Source: JBBIQS01 sp037442205
GTDB lineage: Bacteria > Myxococcota > Myxococcia > Myxococcales > UBA5297
NCBI GenBank assembly: GCA_037442205.1
Contig: JBBIQS010000051.1
Span: 1 to 57,670, forward strand
DNA: 57,670 bases
Reading direction: 5' to 3'
Both the position numbers and the translations under genes were made by a program. The notes under the pieces are model-generated. The model searched no databases. It had not been told where the DNA came from and was given only the letters and a program-made list of their open reading frames with translations. This document shows, one piece after another, positions 42,870 to 51,370 of the stretch. Numbering within the stretch: the stretch's first letter is position 1; the number at the start of each line of letters is the position of its first letter.

Positions 42870-43484
42870 CTACGGGCTCCACCACGCTCGCCCGGAGGCC
42901 GCGCTGCGGCACTGGGCCACCGCCCGGGTCATCAGGATCACGTGCGAGTCGCGATCCTCGGGCGTGCTGTCCGGACGCCAGGCCAGCTCCTCGGTGGTCA
43001 TCTCCAGCGTCACCGGCGTCAGCACGCACTCCTCGTGGCCGGGGTGATCCTCGCACCAGACTCCGATCATGTTCGGGATGCCGAGCTCGGGATTGGGCGC
43101 TCCACCGCGCGCGAACTGCTCCAACCGGCGCTCCAACAGCCAGGCGCGACGTCGCTCCAGCCGGGCTACCTGCTCGGCGCAGGGGTCGAGCGGGCCGGCA
43201 TCTGCCACGGCGCCGACAGCCCCGCCGTCGGCCCCGGGTTCGGATCCTGCATCCCGCCCACCGTCCGTTCCCGCATCGCGCGCGCCGCGGCGCGCCCCGC
43301 CGTCGAGGCGACCGGAGCCGGCATCGCCCGCGTCTTCCGTCCCGCCGTCCGGGAGGTCGACGATGGTCAGCAGGAAGTAGAGCCCGGCATCGGCCGAGGA
43401 GCCCTTGGATTCGGCGGCGCGCACCTCGGCGGCGAGCGCAGCCGACACGAGTGCGCCGAGCGCCAGCGACAGGCGAGAGACCAC
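42870..43484 (-). CDS. Secreted Asp/Ala/Gly-rich hypothetical protein
   Basis: This 204-residue protein starts at GTG (GAGGAA just upstream) with a signal peptide (SRLSLALGALVSAALAAEV). A low-complexity stretch rich in Asp, Ala and Gly (DAG/DGG repeats, about 55-95) leads to a C-terminal part with a Cys-containing ELGIPNMIGVWCEDHPGHEEC. DAG-rich linkers are typical of Myxococcota surface proteins. It follows the methyltransferase gene by one base (TAG-C-GTG), so it is translationally linked. Function unknown. Confidence 0.68.
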   Translation of the reverse strand: MVSRLSLALGALVSAALAAEVRAAESKGSSADAGLYFLLTIVDLPDGGTEDAGDAGSGRLDGGARRGARDAGTDGGRDAGSEPGADGGAVGAVADAGPLDPCAEQVARLERRRAWLLERRLEQFARGGAPNPELGIPNMIGVWCEDHPGHEECVLTPVTLEMTTEELAWRPDSTPEDRDSHVILMTRAVAQCRSAASGRAWWSP

Positions 43485-43485
43485 G

Positions 43486-44250
43486 CTATTCCTCGCCGCG
43501 CGCCGGCGGTGGCCGCTCCCCCGGCTCCTTGCGCCGGCCCAGCAGCACCAGGGTGTTGACGCAGCTGCGCGCGCCCTCGCGGCGGAACAGGTCCATCTCG
43601 CGCTGGAGCCGATCGACATCGATGTCGCCGTCGGCCTTGGGCAGCTCCTGCTCGACGAAGCCCCAGTAGTCGTCCATCACCTGGTCGGGCACCGCCTCGG
43701 CGTGCAGCGGCTCGAAACCGCCCTGCTCGAGCTCGTGCAGCAGCTCGCGCGGGAAGTGCAGCGGCTCCGACCGCTGCTGGTAGAAGCCCGCCACCGCCTC
43801 CGGCAGCTGCAGCCCCACCCTCGCCCGAACCACCAGCACCGCCCGGCCATCCGGGGCCAGCAGCGAGCGCACCTTCTCGGCGGCCTCCTTGACGCTGCCC
43901 GCCACCAGCCGCGAGCTCTCCGCCACCACCGCCTGGAACGACTCCTTGGGCAGCTCGGCCTGCGACGGCTCGGCGCAGACGCCGGTGATCCTGGCCTCCA
44001 GGCCCTCGTCTTTGGCGGCGCCGGCGAGCTCGGCCAGCGCCGACGGGTCGGGGTCCACGCAGGTCACCTGCGCGGCGTGCTCCTTGGCCAGCAGCAGCGC
44101 CAGCTGTCCGTTGGCGCTGCCCAGGTCGGCCACCTTGGCCCCCTCGGCGAGCCCGAGCTGGGTGGCCAGGCGCAGCCCGATGTCCGCGCTCAGCGGCAGG
44201 CGCCGCTCGGCCCCGCGGTAGAGCCTGCTGAACTGCCAGGTCGTGCTCAT
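43486..44250 (-). CDS. SAM-dependent methyltransferase
   Basis: This 254-residue protein has the class-I motif VADLGSANGQLALLLA near 40 (E/D-x-G-x-x-x-G variant), an acidic VTCVDPDPSALAEL near 63 and a C-terminal helical part. The N-terminus, RLYRGAERRLPLSADIGLRL, is unusual. It cannot be assigned a substrate; it could act on protein, tRNA or a small molecule. It lies 10 bases after the PhoH-family gene and one base before the Asp/Gly-rich gene, all minus strand. Confidence 0.75.
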   Translation of the reverse strand: MSTTWQFSRLYRGAERRLPLSADIGLRLATQLGLAEGAKVADLGSANGQLALLLAKEHAAQVTCVDPDPSALAELAGAAKDEGLEARITGVCAEPSQAELPKESFQAVVAESSRLVAGSVKEAAEKVRSLLAPDGRAVLVVRARVGLQLPEAVAGFYQQRSEPLHFPRELLHELEQGGFEPLHAEAVPDQVMDDYWGFVEQELPKADGDIDVDRLQREMDLFRREGARSCVNTLVLLGRRKEPGERPPPARGEE

Positions 44251-44259
44251 GAGCTCTCT

Positions 44260-45579
44260 CTAGAGGAGGTTCGCCGCCAGCTCGGCCAGCGGGCTGCGCT
44301 CGCCCTTGGTCATGGTGATGTGGCCGGCGATCTTCTCGTTCTTGAAGCGGTTGACCACGTGCACCAGGCCGTTGTTGGTGGAGTCCACGTAGGGGTTGTC
44401 GATCTGGTACGGGTCGCCGGTGAGGACGATCTTGGTGCCGTCGCCGACGCGGGTGATGATCGTCTTCACCTCGTGCGGGGTCAGGTTCTGCGCCTCGTCG
44501 ACGATGATGAACTGGTTGGGGATCGAGCGACCGCGGATGTAGGTCAGCGGCTCGATCTCCAGGATCCCCAGGTCCATCAGCTCGTGGTAGCCGCGCCCCG
44601 ACTTCTTGTCGGAGCGGCTGATGTTCATCAGGAATTCCACGTTGTCGAAGATGGGCTGCATCCAGGGATTGAGCTTCTCCTCGACGTCGCCGGGCAGATA
44701 ACCGATGTCGCGGCCCAAGGGGAAGATCGGCCGGCTGACCAGCAGCTTGCTGTAGAGCTGCTCCTCCATCGCCTTCTGCAGGCCGGCGGCGATGGCCAGC
44801 AGGGTCTTGCCGGTGCCGGCCTTGCCGACGATGGTCAGCAGCTTGATGTCGTCGCACAGCAACAGATCGAGGGCGCAGGTCTGCTCCATGTTGCGCGGGC
44901 GGATGCCCCACACGCCCTCCTTCGGCGCCCGCTGCACCGGGATCACCTTGTTCGGCCCGCGCGCGGGGGCGAACTTGCCCATCGCGGTGTGCGAGGGGTT
45001 CTGCTCGTCGCGCAGCACCACGAACTGGTTCGGGCAGTGCTCGGCCAGGTCGAGCTCGATCTCGCCGTTCTTGTAGAGCAGGTCCACCAGGCTCGCCGGG
45101 ACGTTGATGTCGGCGTAGCCGGTGTAGAGGTCGCTGATCTCCACCCGCTCGGCGTCGTAGTCGCTGGCCACCAACCCCAGCGCGTCGGCGCGGATGCGCA
45201 GGTTGGCATCCTTGGTGACGAAGATGCTGGGGATGGTCTTGTCCGAGTCGCGGGTGTCCAGCGCCACCGCCATGATGCGGTTGTCGGTGCTGGTGCCGGC
45301 CACCATCTCCGGCGGCAGCTCGCGCTCGGTGAACACCACCCGGATCTGCCCGCCCTTGGGCGTGGCCACCCCGTCGCCCAGGTTTCCCTCGGAGCGGAAG
45401 CTATCCAGATAGCGGGCGACCTGGCGGGCGTTGCGACCCAGCTCGGAGAGGTCGCGCTTGAACTGGTCGATCTCTTCGATGACGTAGATCGGGATGATGA
45501 CGTTGTTGTCGTCGAAGGAGAAAAGAGCCTTGGGATCGTGCAGCAGGACGTTGGTGTCGAGGATGAAGTTCTTTTTCAT
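44260..45579 (-). CDS. PIN-PhoH family ATPase (YlaK-like)
   Basis: This 439-residue protein joins an N-terminal PIN domain (about 1-150; FILDTNVLLHDPKALFSF with the acidic metal-binding residues, later VTKDANLRIRADALGL) to a PhoH-type P-loop ATPase (about 235-439; GKAGTGKTLLAIA near 255, FIIVDEAQNLTPHEVK, VLTGDPYQIDNPYVDS). PIN plus PhoH proteins are thought to be RNA-processing helicase-nucleases. The ATG at 45579 is used; a longer frame reaches 45771 but without family support. A TATAAT lies about 90 bases upstream. Confidence 0.87.
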   Translation of the reverse strand: MKKNFILDTNVLLHDPKALFSFDDNNVIIPIYVIEEIDQFKRDLSELGRNARQVARYLDSFRSEGNLGDGVATPKGGQIRVVFTERELPPEMVAGTSTDNRIMAVALDTRDSDKTIPSIFVTKDANLRIRADALGLVASDYDAERVEISDLYTGYADINVPASLVDLLYKNGEIELDLAEHCPNQFVVLRDEQNPSHTAMGKFAPARGPNKVIPVQRAPKEGVWGIRPRNMEQTCALDLLLCDDIKLLTIVGKAGTGKTLLAIAAGLQKAMEEQLYSKLLVSRPIFPLGRDIGYLPGDVEEKLNPWMQPIFDNVEFLMNISRSDKKSGRGYHELMDLGILEIEPLTYIRGRSIPNQFIIVDEAQNLTPHEVKTIITRVGDGTKIVLTGDPYQIDNPYVDSTNNGLVHVVNRFKNEKIAGHITMTKGERSPLAELAANLL

Positions 45580-45667
45580 GTTTGTGGAGGGGGCCCGGAG
45601 GTAGGGGGCGCCCTCGTCTCGGCGCTGCTCAGTGTGCCGCTGCCCTGGGTGCTTCTCAGCGAAATCG

Positions 45668-45673
45668 ATTATA
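45668..45673 (-). promoter_or_regulatory. Putative -10 of the PhoH-family gene
   Basis: TATAAT occurs on the minus strand in an AT-richer patch. The hexamers 16-18 bases upstream (for example TATCGC) are poor -35 matches, so only the -10 is supported. Confidence 0.4.
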
Positions 45674-45834
45674 GCCAACTGAACAACCGGGCGATACGGC
45701 CTATCCCCGCGTTCTTGCTGGCTTCGCGGACCGCGCGCCGACCGCCTTTGGAGCGCGCGGGCGGCCTGCACTCGGCTGTTTGAAGCCCCGCCCCGAGCCG
45801 CTAGGATTGCCCGCCCTCTCGAGGAGCTACCGCC

Positions 45835-47571
45835 ATGGATGCCTCGCTTCGCCGCGCAGTGGAGAGCTGGATCGCCCAGGACCCCGACCCGTCGACCCGG
45901 GAGGAGCTGTCGCAGCTGCTCGGCCGCGGAGCCGGGGCCGAGCTGGCCGAGCGCTTCTCAGGCGAGCTGGAGTTCGGCACCGCCGGCCTGCGCGGGATCC
46001 TCGGCGGCGGCCCGATGCGGATGAATCGGGCGGTCGTTCGCCGGGCGAGCGCGGGCCTGGCCAGCTACCTGCTCTCGTCGATGCCCGACGCCGCTCGGCG
46101 CGGGGTGGTGGTCGGCTACGACGGGCGGCGGATGAGCCGCGAGTTCGCCGAAGAGGCGGCGCGGGCGATCTGCGGCGCCGGGCTCGACGTCTACCTCTTC
46201 GAACACCTGTGCCCGACCCCGCTCACCGCCTTCGCGGTCAAGCAGCTTCGCGCCGCGGCGGGGGTGATGGTCACCGCCAGCCACAATCCGCCCGAGTACA
46301 ACGGGTACAAGGTCTACTGGGACAACGGCGCCCAGATCATCCCGCCCGTCGACAAGGGGATCAGCACCGCCATCGCCAAGGTCGGCGACCTGCGCGAGCT
46401 GCCGATGCCCTCCCTGGCCGAGGCGCGCGAGAGCGGCCAGCTGCAGCTGCTGGGCGAGGACATGGAGCGGCGCTACCTGGCGGCGATCAAGGAGCTGGTG
46501 CTGCGCCCGGAGATCGGGCGCAACCTGACCATCGTCTACACCCCGATGCACGGGGTCGGCGGCAAGCTGGCGATGCAGGCGCTGTCCCAGGCCGGCTTCA
46601 CCCTGGTGCACAAGGTGGCCGCCCAGTTCGAGCCCGACGGCGCCTTCCCCACCGTCCGCTTCCCCAATCCCGAGGAGAAGGGGGCGATGGACCTGTCGCT
46701 GGCGCTGGCCCGGGAGAAGGACGCCGAGCTGGTGATCGCCAACGACCCCGACGCCGACCGTCTGGCGATCGCGGTCCGCCGCGGCCCGGGCGACTACCTG
46801 CAGCTCACCGGCGATCAGGTGGGCGCGCTGCTCGGCTACTTCCTGCTCACCGAGAGGAAGGCCGAGCGCGAGCGCCTGGTGGTGACCACCGTGGTCTCCT
46901 CCACCCTGCTCGGCCAGATGGCCAAGGAGCTGGGCGTCCGCTACGCCCAGACCCTGACCGGCTTCAAGTGGATCGCCAACCGCGCTATCGCCCTCGAGAA
47001 GGAGAGCAAGGTCGACTTCGTGATGGGCTACGAGGAGGCGCTGGGCTACTGCATCTCGACCATCGTCCGCGACAAGGACGGCATCAGCGCCGCGGCGGTC
47101 TTCGCCGAGTTGGCGGCGATCTGCAAGTCGCGCGGCAAGACGGTGCTGCAGTACCTGGAGGAGATCTACCGGCGCTTCGGCTACTTCAAGAGCCTGCAGC
47201 ACAGCCTGGTGCTGCCCGGGGCCAGCGGCGCGGCGCAGATCCAGCAGATCATGAAGCGGCTGCGCTCCTCGCCGCCGGCGGCGATCGGCAAGACCCGCGT
47301 TCTCTCCACCACCGATCTCTCGGTGGGCATCAAGCGCTCGAGCGCCGGCGAGGAGAAGGTGGACCTGCCGCCCAGCGACGTGCTGGTCTTCGAGCTGGAG
47401 GGCGCCGGCCGGATCATCGCCCGGCCAAGCGGGACCGAGCCCAAGGCCAAGTTCTACCTCGAGCTGCGCGAAGCCATCGCCGCCGCAGAGAGCTTCGAGG
47501 CCGCCCAGCGGCGCGCCGACGAGCGCGCCCAGGCCCTGCTCCGCGACTTCCTGGCCCTCGCCCAGCCCTGA
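45835..47571 (+). CDS. Phosphohexomutase (PGM/PMM family)
   Basis: This 578-residue enzyme has the phosphoserine loop TASHNPPEYNGYK near 147 (Ser of ASHNP is phosphorylated), the Mg-binding NDPDADRLAIAV near 303, a conserved GYEEALGY near 398 and the sugar-phosphate loop RPSGTEPKAK near 525. The length and the GTEPK ending fit the long alpha-phosphoglucomutase/phosphomannomutase group rather than the 450-residue AlgC type. It would interconvert hexose 1- and 6-phosphates, feeding glycogen, cell-wall or exopolysaccharide precursors. It ends 17 bases from the convergent neighbour's stop. Confidence 0.88.
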   Translation: MDASLRRAVESWIAQDPDPSTREELSQLLGRGAGAELAERFSGELEFGTAGLRGILGGGPMRMNRAVVRRASAGLASYLLSSMPDAARRGVVVGYDGRRMSREFAEEAARAICGAGLDVYLFEHLCPTPLTAFAVKQLRAAAGVMVTASHNPPEYNGYKVYWDNGAQIIPPVDKGISTAIAKVGDLRELPMPSLAEARESGQLQLLGEDMERRYLAAIKELVLRPEIGRNLTIVYTPMHGVGGKLAMQALSQAGFTLVHKVAAQFEPDGAFPTVRFPNPEEKGAMDLSLALAREKDAELVIANDPDADRLAIAVRRGPGDYLQLTGDQVGALLGYFLLTERKAERERLVVTTVVSSTLLGQMAKELGVRYAQTLTGFKWIANRAIALEKESKVDFVMGYEEALGYCISTIVRDKDGISAAAVFAELAAICKSRGKTVLQYLEEIYRRFGYFKSLQHSLVLPGASGAAQIQQIMKRLRSSPPAAIGKTRVLSTTDLSVGIKRSSAGEEKVDLPPSDVLVFELEGAGRIIARPSGTEPKAKFYLELREAIAAAESFEAAQRRADERAQALLRDFLALAQP

Positions 47572-47588
47572 GGCTCAGTCCCTCCTCG

Positions 47589-48791
47589 TCACGCCGGCGC
47601 CGGGGAGAGCGGCGCGCCCAGCTCCACCCTCGCCTCCGGCCGCGGCCGGCGCAGCCACACCGCCATGCCGGTGCCCGGCGGCATCCTCTCCTCGCCGCGC
47701 AGGAAGACGACCTCTCCGCCGTCGCGGGCGACCCGCCGCGCCAGCTCCTCCGGCAGGTTCACCGCCTCCCGCGGCCCCGCGCAGCTCGGGCAGGGCGTCG
47801 AGCTCGCGTTCTCCTCGCTGCCGATGGCCTGGCACCTGGTGCAGCGCCACCCGGCGCGCGCCAGGTCGCTGTCCAGCAGCAGCCGATGGGCCCGGCCCTC
47901 GAGCACCACCTGAGTGGTCGCGTCGATGCCCATCGCCGCCTGGCCGCCGTTGCGCGAGATGTCGTACATCACCGCCTGGCGCATTCCGGCCCGCCGATTG
48001 GCCAGGTGTTCCATCAGCTGCCCGCGGGCCTCGCGCACCAGCAGATCGCGCAGCTCGCCGTTGCGCAGCCCCGACGGCAGCGACAGCCTGCCGATCACCC
48101 GCTCCCGCGTGCGCTGCGGCAGCTCCTCCTCAAAGCGCGCCAGGATGAAGGACTGGCCCGCCAACACCACCGCCGCCTCCGGCAGCGCATCGGACAGCCG
48201 GATCAGCGGCTCGGCGCCGGCCTGGAGGTTGCGCTGGCGCAGCTGGCCCAGGTGCTGCTGGAAGTTGCGCTGGCTCCAGCCGCCCTGGTGGTGCATCCCC
48301 GGGAACGGCCGGTCGAAGCGCGCCTCCAGATCCACCGTCCCGGTCCCCAGCTCGTACAGCCGCGCCCCTTCGCTGTCGACCGCCTCTACGATCAGCGGCG
48401 GCGCGCTGAGCTGCCGCATCAGCGAGATCAGCCGCGGCCGCGGCGCCAGGTGGAACTCCTGCGGCGCGAACGGGAGGCTGGTCCCGACCACCCGGAACAG
48501 CCCGAGCGGTGCGCTGGCGAAGATGGCCAGCCCGGCCTCCGGCTCCTCGTGCCGCTGGCGCAGCAGCCCCTCGACGTACTCCTCGATCGGATGCAGCGTC
48601 TTCCTCAGCGCCTCCTTGGCGTCCTCGTCCGGGAGGGCCTTGAGGGCCCGCCTGATCTCGTCGCGGACGAAGATTCGCAGCGCCTGGCGCGAATGCTCGC
48701 TGTCCCTCCGGACGTCCAAGTAGACGCTGGCGATCGGCTGCGGCTGGTTGGCGATGCCCATCAGCTCCGAGAGCAGCTGCTTGAAATCCAT
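47589..48791 (-). CDS. Release-factor-like protein of the Vms1/eRF1 fold (baeRF type)
   Basis: This 400-residue protein resembles bacterial archaeo-eukaryotic release-factor homologues. Its middle part has GGWSQRNFQQHLGQLRQRN near 170, the loop that takes the place of the eRF1 GGQ in Vms1-like and baeRF proteins (GGWSQ-type with conserved Gln), after a first domain with IASVYLDVRRDSEHSRQAL near 20. A third domain follows (VVLAGQSFILARF). Near 317-335 a zinc-ribbon-like CTRCQ...CPSC pair is seen. Such proteins may release peptides from stalled ribosomes or cleave peptidyl-tRNA. It is divergent from a UPF1-like helicase. Confidence 0.72.
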   Translation of the reverse strand: MDFKQLLSELMGIANQPQPIASVYLDVRRDSEHSRQALRIFVRDEIRRALKALPDEDAKEALRKTLHPIEEYVEGLLRQRHEEPEAGLAIFASAPLGLFRVVGTSLPFAPQEFHLAPRPRLISLMRQLSAPPLIVEAVDSEGARLYELGTGTVDLEARFDRPFPGMHHQGGWSQRNFQQHLGQLRQRNLQAGAEPLIRLSDALPEAAVVLAGQSFILARFEEELPQRTRERVIGRLSLPSGLRNGELRDLLVREARGQLMEHLANRRAGMRQAVMYDISRNGGQAAMGIDATTQVVLEGRAHRLLLDSDLARAGWRCTRCQAIGSEENASSTPCPSCAGPREAVNLPEELARRVARDGGEVVFLRGEERMPPGTGMAVWLRRPRPEARVELGAPLSPAPA

Positions 48792-49020
48792 GCGCCCCTC
48801 CCTTCCCTAGGACCCGCGGTTCCTCTCCGCGCGCGACCGAACGCTTGGGCGTAGAGCGGGCGCTCGAGCAGACGCTCAACTCGAGCTGCTTGCTTGCCCA
48901 AGGAGCGGAACATGCGGCCGTCCCTATCAAAGCTGCCCACCGCGGCGCGCAGCGGCCCCGCGATTTCGGGCGTCGATGAGCAGGCTCGGAAGGCAGGAAC
49001 GCCGCTAGGATGCCGGCGCC

Positions 49021-50925
49021 ATGGACCTCGCCCAACACCTCGCGACGCTCGAACGCTTGCTCGAGCTGGAGCGGCGCGAAGAGAAGGCCCGCTACGAGAG
49101 CGAGCGGTCATCCCTCTCCTTCGAAGGGCGCCAGGCGCTCGGGCATGCGCTTCTCGATCTGAAGGCGGCCGATTCGCGGGCGCTGGCCGGGCGGGTCTTG
49201 CTCGAGCTGCGGCCGGCCAACCCGTCGCGAGGCCTTCCCTCTTCCTTGATCGGCGCGGGCTCGCTCGTTCGCGTACTGCGGCGGCGAGCGGAGCCCGATG
49301 AGGAGCCGCCCTCGGGGGTGGTCTCGCGGCTGTCGCGGGCCGGGATCTTCGTGGCCTTCGACGCCCCGCCGCCGGATTGGGTCGAGTCCGGGCAGGTCTG
49401 CCTGGAGCTGCTGCCGAGCGAGGTCACCTACGAGCGGCAGCGGCTGGGGCTGGCGCGGCTGGCCAGGGGAGATGCCCGCCACCTCGAGCGCTGGCGCCGG
49501 CTGCTGGTGGGAGAGCGCGCGCCGGCCTTCCTTCCGAGCAAATTCGAGCCCAGCGACGAGCTGAATCCGGAGCAGAACGAAGCGCTACAGCTGGCGCTGT
49601 CGGCGCAGGACTTCGCCCTGATCCACGGGCCGCCGGGCACCGGCAAGACCACGGTGCTGGCGGAGGTGGTCGAGCGCGCGTTGGCGAACGGCGAGCGGGT
49701 GCTGGTCTCGGCGGCCTCGAACATGGCGGTGGACAACGTGCTGGCGCGGCTGGCGCGGCCCGGGCTCGAGGCGGTGCGCATCGGGCACGTGGCGCGGGTG
49801 AGCGAGGCGCTGCTGCCGTGGACGTTGGACGAGCAGGTGGAGGCGAACGAGGTCAACATCGCCGGGCGGGAGCTGCTCGACGAGGCGCACGAGCTGCTGG
49901 CGCGCTCGAAAAAGCTGGCCGCCCGCGGGCGCGGGGCCGATCGCTATGCCGAATCCCGGCAGCTGCGGGCCGAGGCCGGGCGGCTGTTCTCCGAGGCGCG
50001 GGAGCTCTTGCGCGGAGTGCGCTCGCGGATCGTCCGCGACGCGAGGGTGGTCTTCGCCACCTGCACCGGCTCGATGGGAGAGGTCCTGCGCGACGAGCTC
50101 TTCGATCTTGCGGTGGTGGACGAGGCGACGCAGGCCACCGAGCCCTCGGCGCTGCTGCCGATCCTCCACGCGCGGCGCGCGATCCTGGCGGGCGACCATC
50201 GCCAGCTGCCTCCGACCGTTCTCTCGCCCGAGGCCGCTCGCGCCGGCCTGTCGCGCTCGCTCTTCGAGCGCTTGCTCGAGCTGCACGGCTCCGAGACCGC
50301 GCGGATGCTTTGCGAGCAGCACCGCATGCACGAATCCATCATGGCCTTCCCGTCCCGGGCGCTCTACGAGGGACAGCTCCGGGCTCACCGGGCGGTGGCG
50401 CGCCACCTGCTCTCGGAGCTGCCGGCGGTGGAGGCGACCTCACTGACCACTGTCCCGCTGGTCTTTCTCGACACTGCCGGCAAGGGCTTCGACGAAGAGC
50501 TGGCCGAGGGCAGCGAGAGCCGGCGCAACCCGCAGGAGGCGGAGCTGGTGGCGGCCAAGGTGCGCGAGCTGCTGGCGGCGGGAGTGAGGCCCGCTCAGAT
50601 CTCCGTGATCGCCCCCTACGAAGCCCAGGTGCAGGCGCTGCGCGCGCTGCTGCCGCAGGACGAGCTCGAGGTCGACACCGTGGACGGCTTCCAGGGCCGG
50701 GAGAACGAGGCGGTGGTGGTGAGCCTGACCCGCAGCAACAGCGAGGGCGAGGTCGGCTTTCTGGCGGACATTCGCCGGATGAACGTGGCCATCACCCGCG
50801 CCAGGCGGCACCTGCTGATGGTCGGGGACAGCGCCACCGTCTCGGCGCACCCGTTCTTCAAGGCATTCATCGAGCACGCCACCGCGGTCGGCGGCTACCG
50901 CAGCGCCTGGGACGAGGAGAGCTGA
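49021..50925 (+). CDS. UPF1/IGHMBP2-like superfamily 1 helicase
   Basis: This 634-residue SF1B helicase has Walker A IHGPPGTGKTTVLAEV near 203, motif Ia SAASNMAVDNVL, motif II VVDEATQATEPSALL near 365, motif III LAGDHRQLPPTVLSP near 392, and motifs V-VI VDTVDGFQGRENEAVVVSL near 555 with NVAITRARRHLLMVG. The VDGFQG and NVAxTRAR motifs are typical of UPF1-like and IGHMBP2/DNA2-like helicases. The N-terminal about 180 residues are less conserved and may form a beta-barrel-like 1B region. It lies 229 bases from the divergent release-factor-like gene. RNA or DNA target unresolved. Confidence 0.87.
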   Translation: MDLAQHLATLERLLELERREEKARYESERSSLSFEGRQALGHALLDLKAADSRALAGRVLLELRPANPSRGLPSSLIGAGSLVRVLRRRAEPDEEPPSGVVSRLSRAGIFVAFDAPPPDWVESGQVCLELLPSEVTYERQRLGLARLARGDARHLERWRRLLVGERAPAFLPSKFEPSDELNPEQNEALQLALSAQDFALIHGPPGTGKTTVLAEVVERALANGERVLVSAASNMAVDNVLARLARPGLEAVRIGHVARVSEALLPWTLDEQVEANEVNIAGRELLDEAHELLARSKKLAARGRGADRYAESRQLRAEAGRLFSEARELLRGVRSRIVRDARVVFATCTGSMGEVLRDELFDLAVVDEATQATEPSALLPILHARRAILAGDHRQLPPTVLSPEAARAGLSRSLFERLLELHGSETARMLCEQHRMHESIMAFPSRALYEGQLRAHRAVARHLLSELPAVEATSLTTVPLVFLDTAGKGFDEELAEGSESRRNPQEAELVAAKVRELLAAGVRPAQISVIAPYEAQVQALRALLPQDELEVDTVDGFQGRENEAVVVSLTRSNSEGEVGFLADIRRMNVAITRARRHLLMVGDSATVSAHPFFKAFIEHATAVGGYRSAWDEES

Positions 50926-50930
50926 GCGGC

Positions 50931-51263
50931 TCAGCCCTTGCGCGACAGCATCAGCTCGGCCGACAGCACGTAGGGCATCTTGGGCTCGCGGCTGAAGGCC
51001 TCGAGGTTCTCGCCGATGTCGCCGAGGACGATCCAGCCGCGGGCGACGTGCTGGGCCCGGCCCAGGGCCTCGACCACCGCCCCCGGCCACGAGCGGCTGC
51101 GCAGCCGGTTCTCGAAGGAGGCCACGTAGTTGCCGCTGCGCTCGTGCTTCTTGACCTGCAGATCGATGGTCCGGCTGCGGAAGCTCCGGGCCACCTTGCC
51201 CAGGATCCGCCGCGCGGTCTTCTCAGTCCGGACGTTGAGGTAGAAGCGCCAGCGAGCGTTCAT
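50931..51263 (-). CDS. Hypothetical protein, 110 residues
   Basis: This protein reads MNARWRFYLNVRTEKTARRI, KVARSFRSRTIDLQVKKHER and ASFENRLRSRSWPGAVVEAL, later HVARGWIVLGDIGENLEAFS. It is basic in the first half, lacks signal or membrane segments, and has no motif I can place. It converges on the helicase with only five bases between stops. It has coding-like codon use, so it is probably real. A function cannot be suggested. Confidence 0.6.
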   Translation of the reverse strand: MNARWRFYLNVRTEKTARRILGKVARSFRSRTIDLQVKKHERSGNYVASFENRLRSRSWPGAVVEALGRAQHVARGWIVLGDIGENLEAFSREPKMPYVLSAELMLSRKG

Positions 51264-51370
51264 GCCGATCCTGCTCTCGTGCTCACGGTCCCCTCCGACC
51301 GGCGAATCCTAGTCGTTTTCTGCGATTGCGCGAGGGCAAAGGGAGGCTCGCCCACCGATGCGTCGGCGCC

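Noticed and set aside
45780..48854. Plus-strand frame of 1024 codons
   Set aside because: It overlaps the phosphohexomutase out of frame and is antisense to the release-factor-like gene; both have recognised domains.
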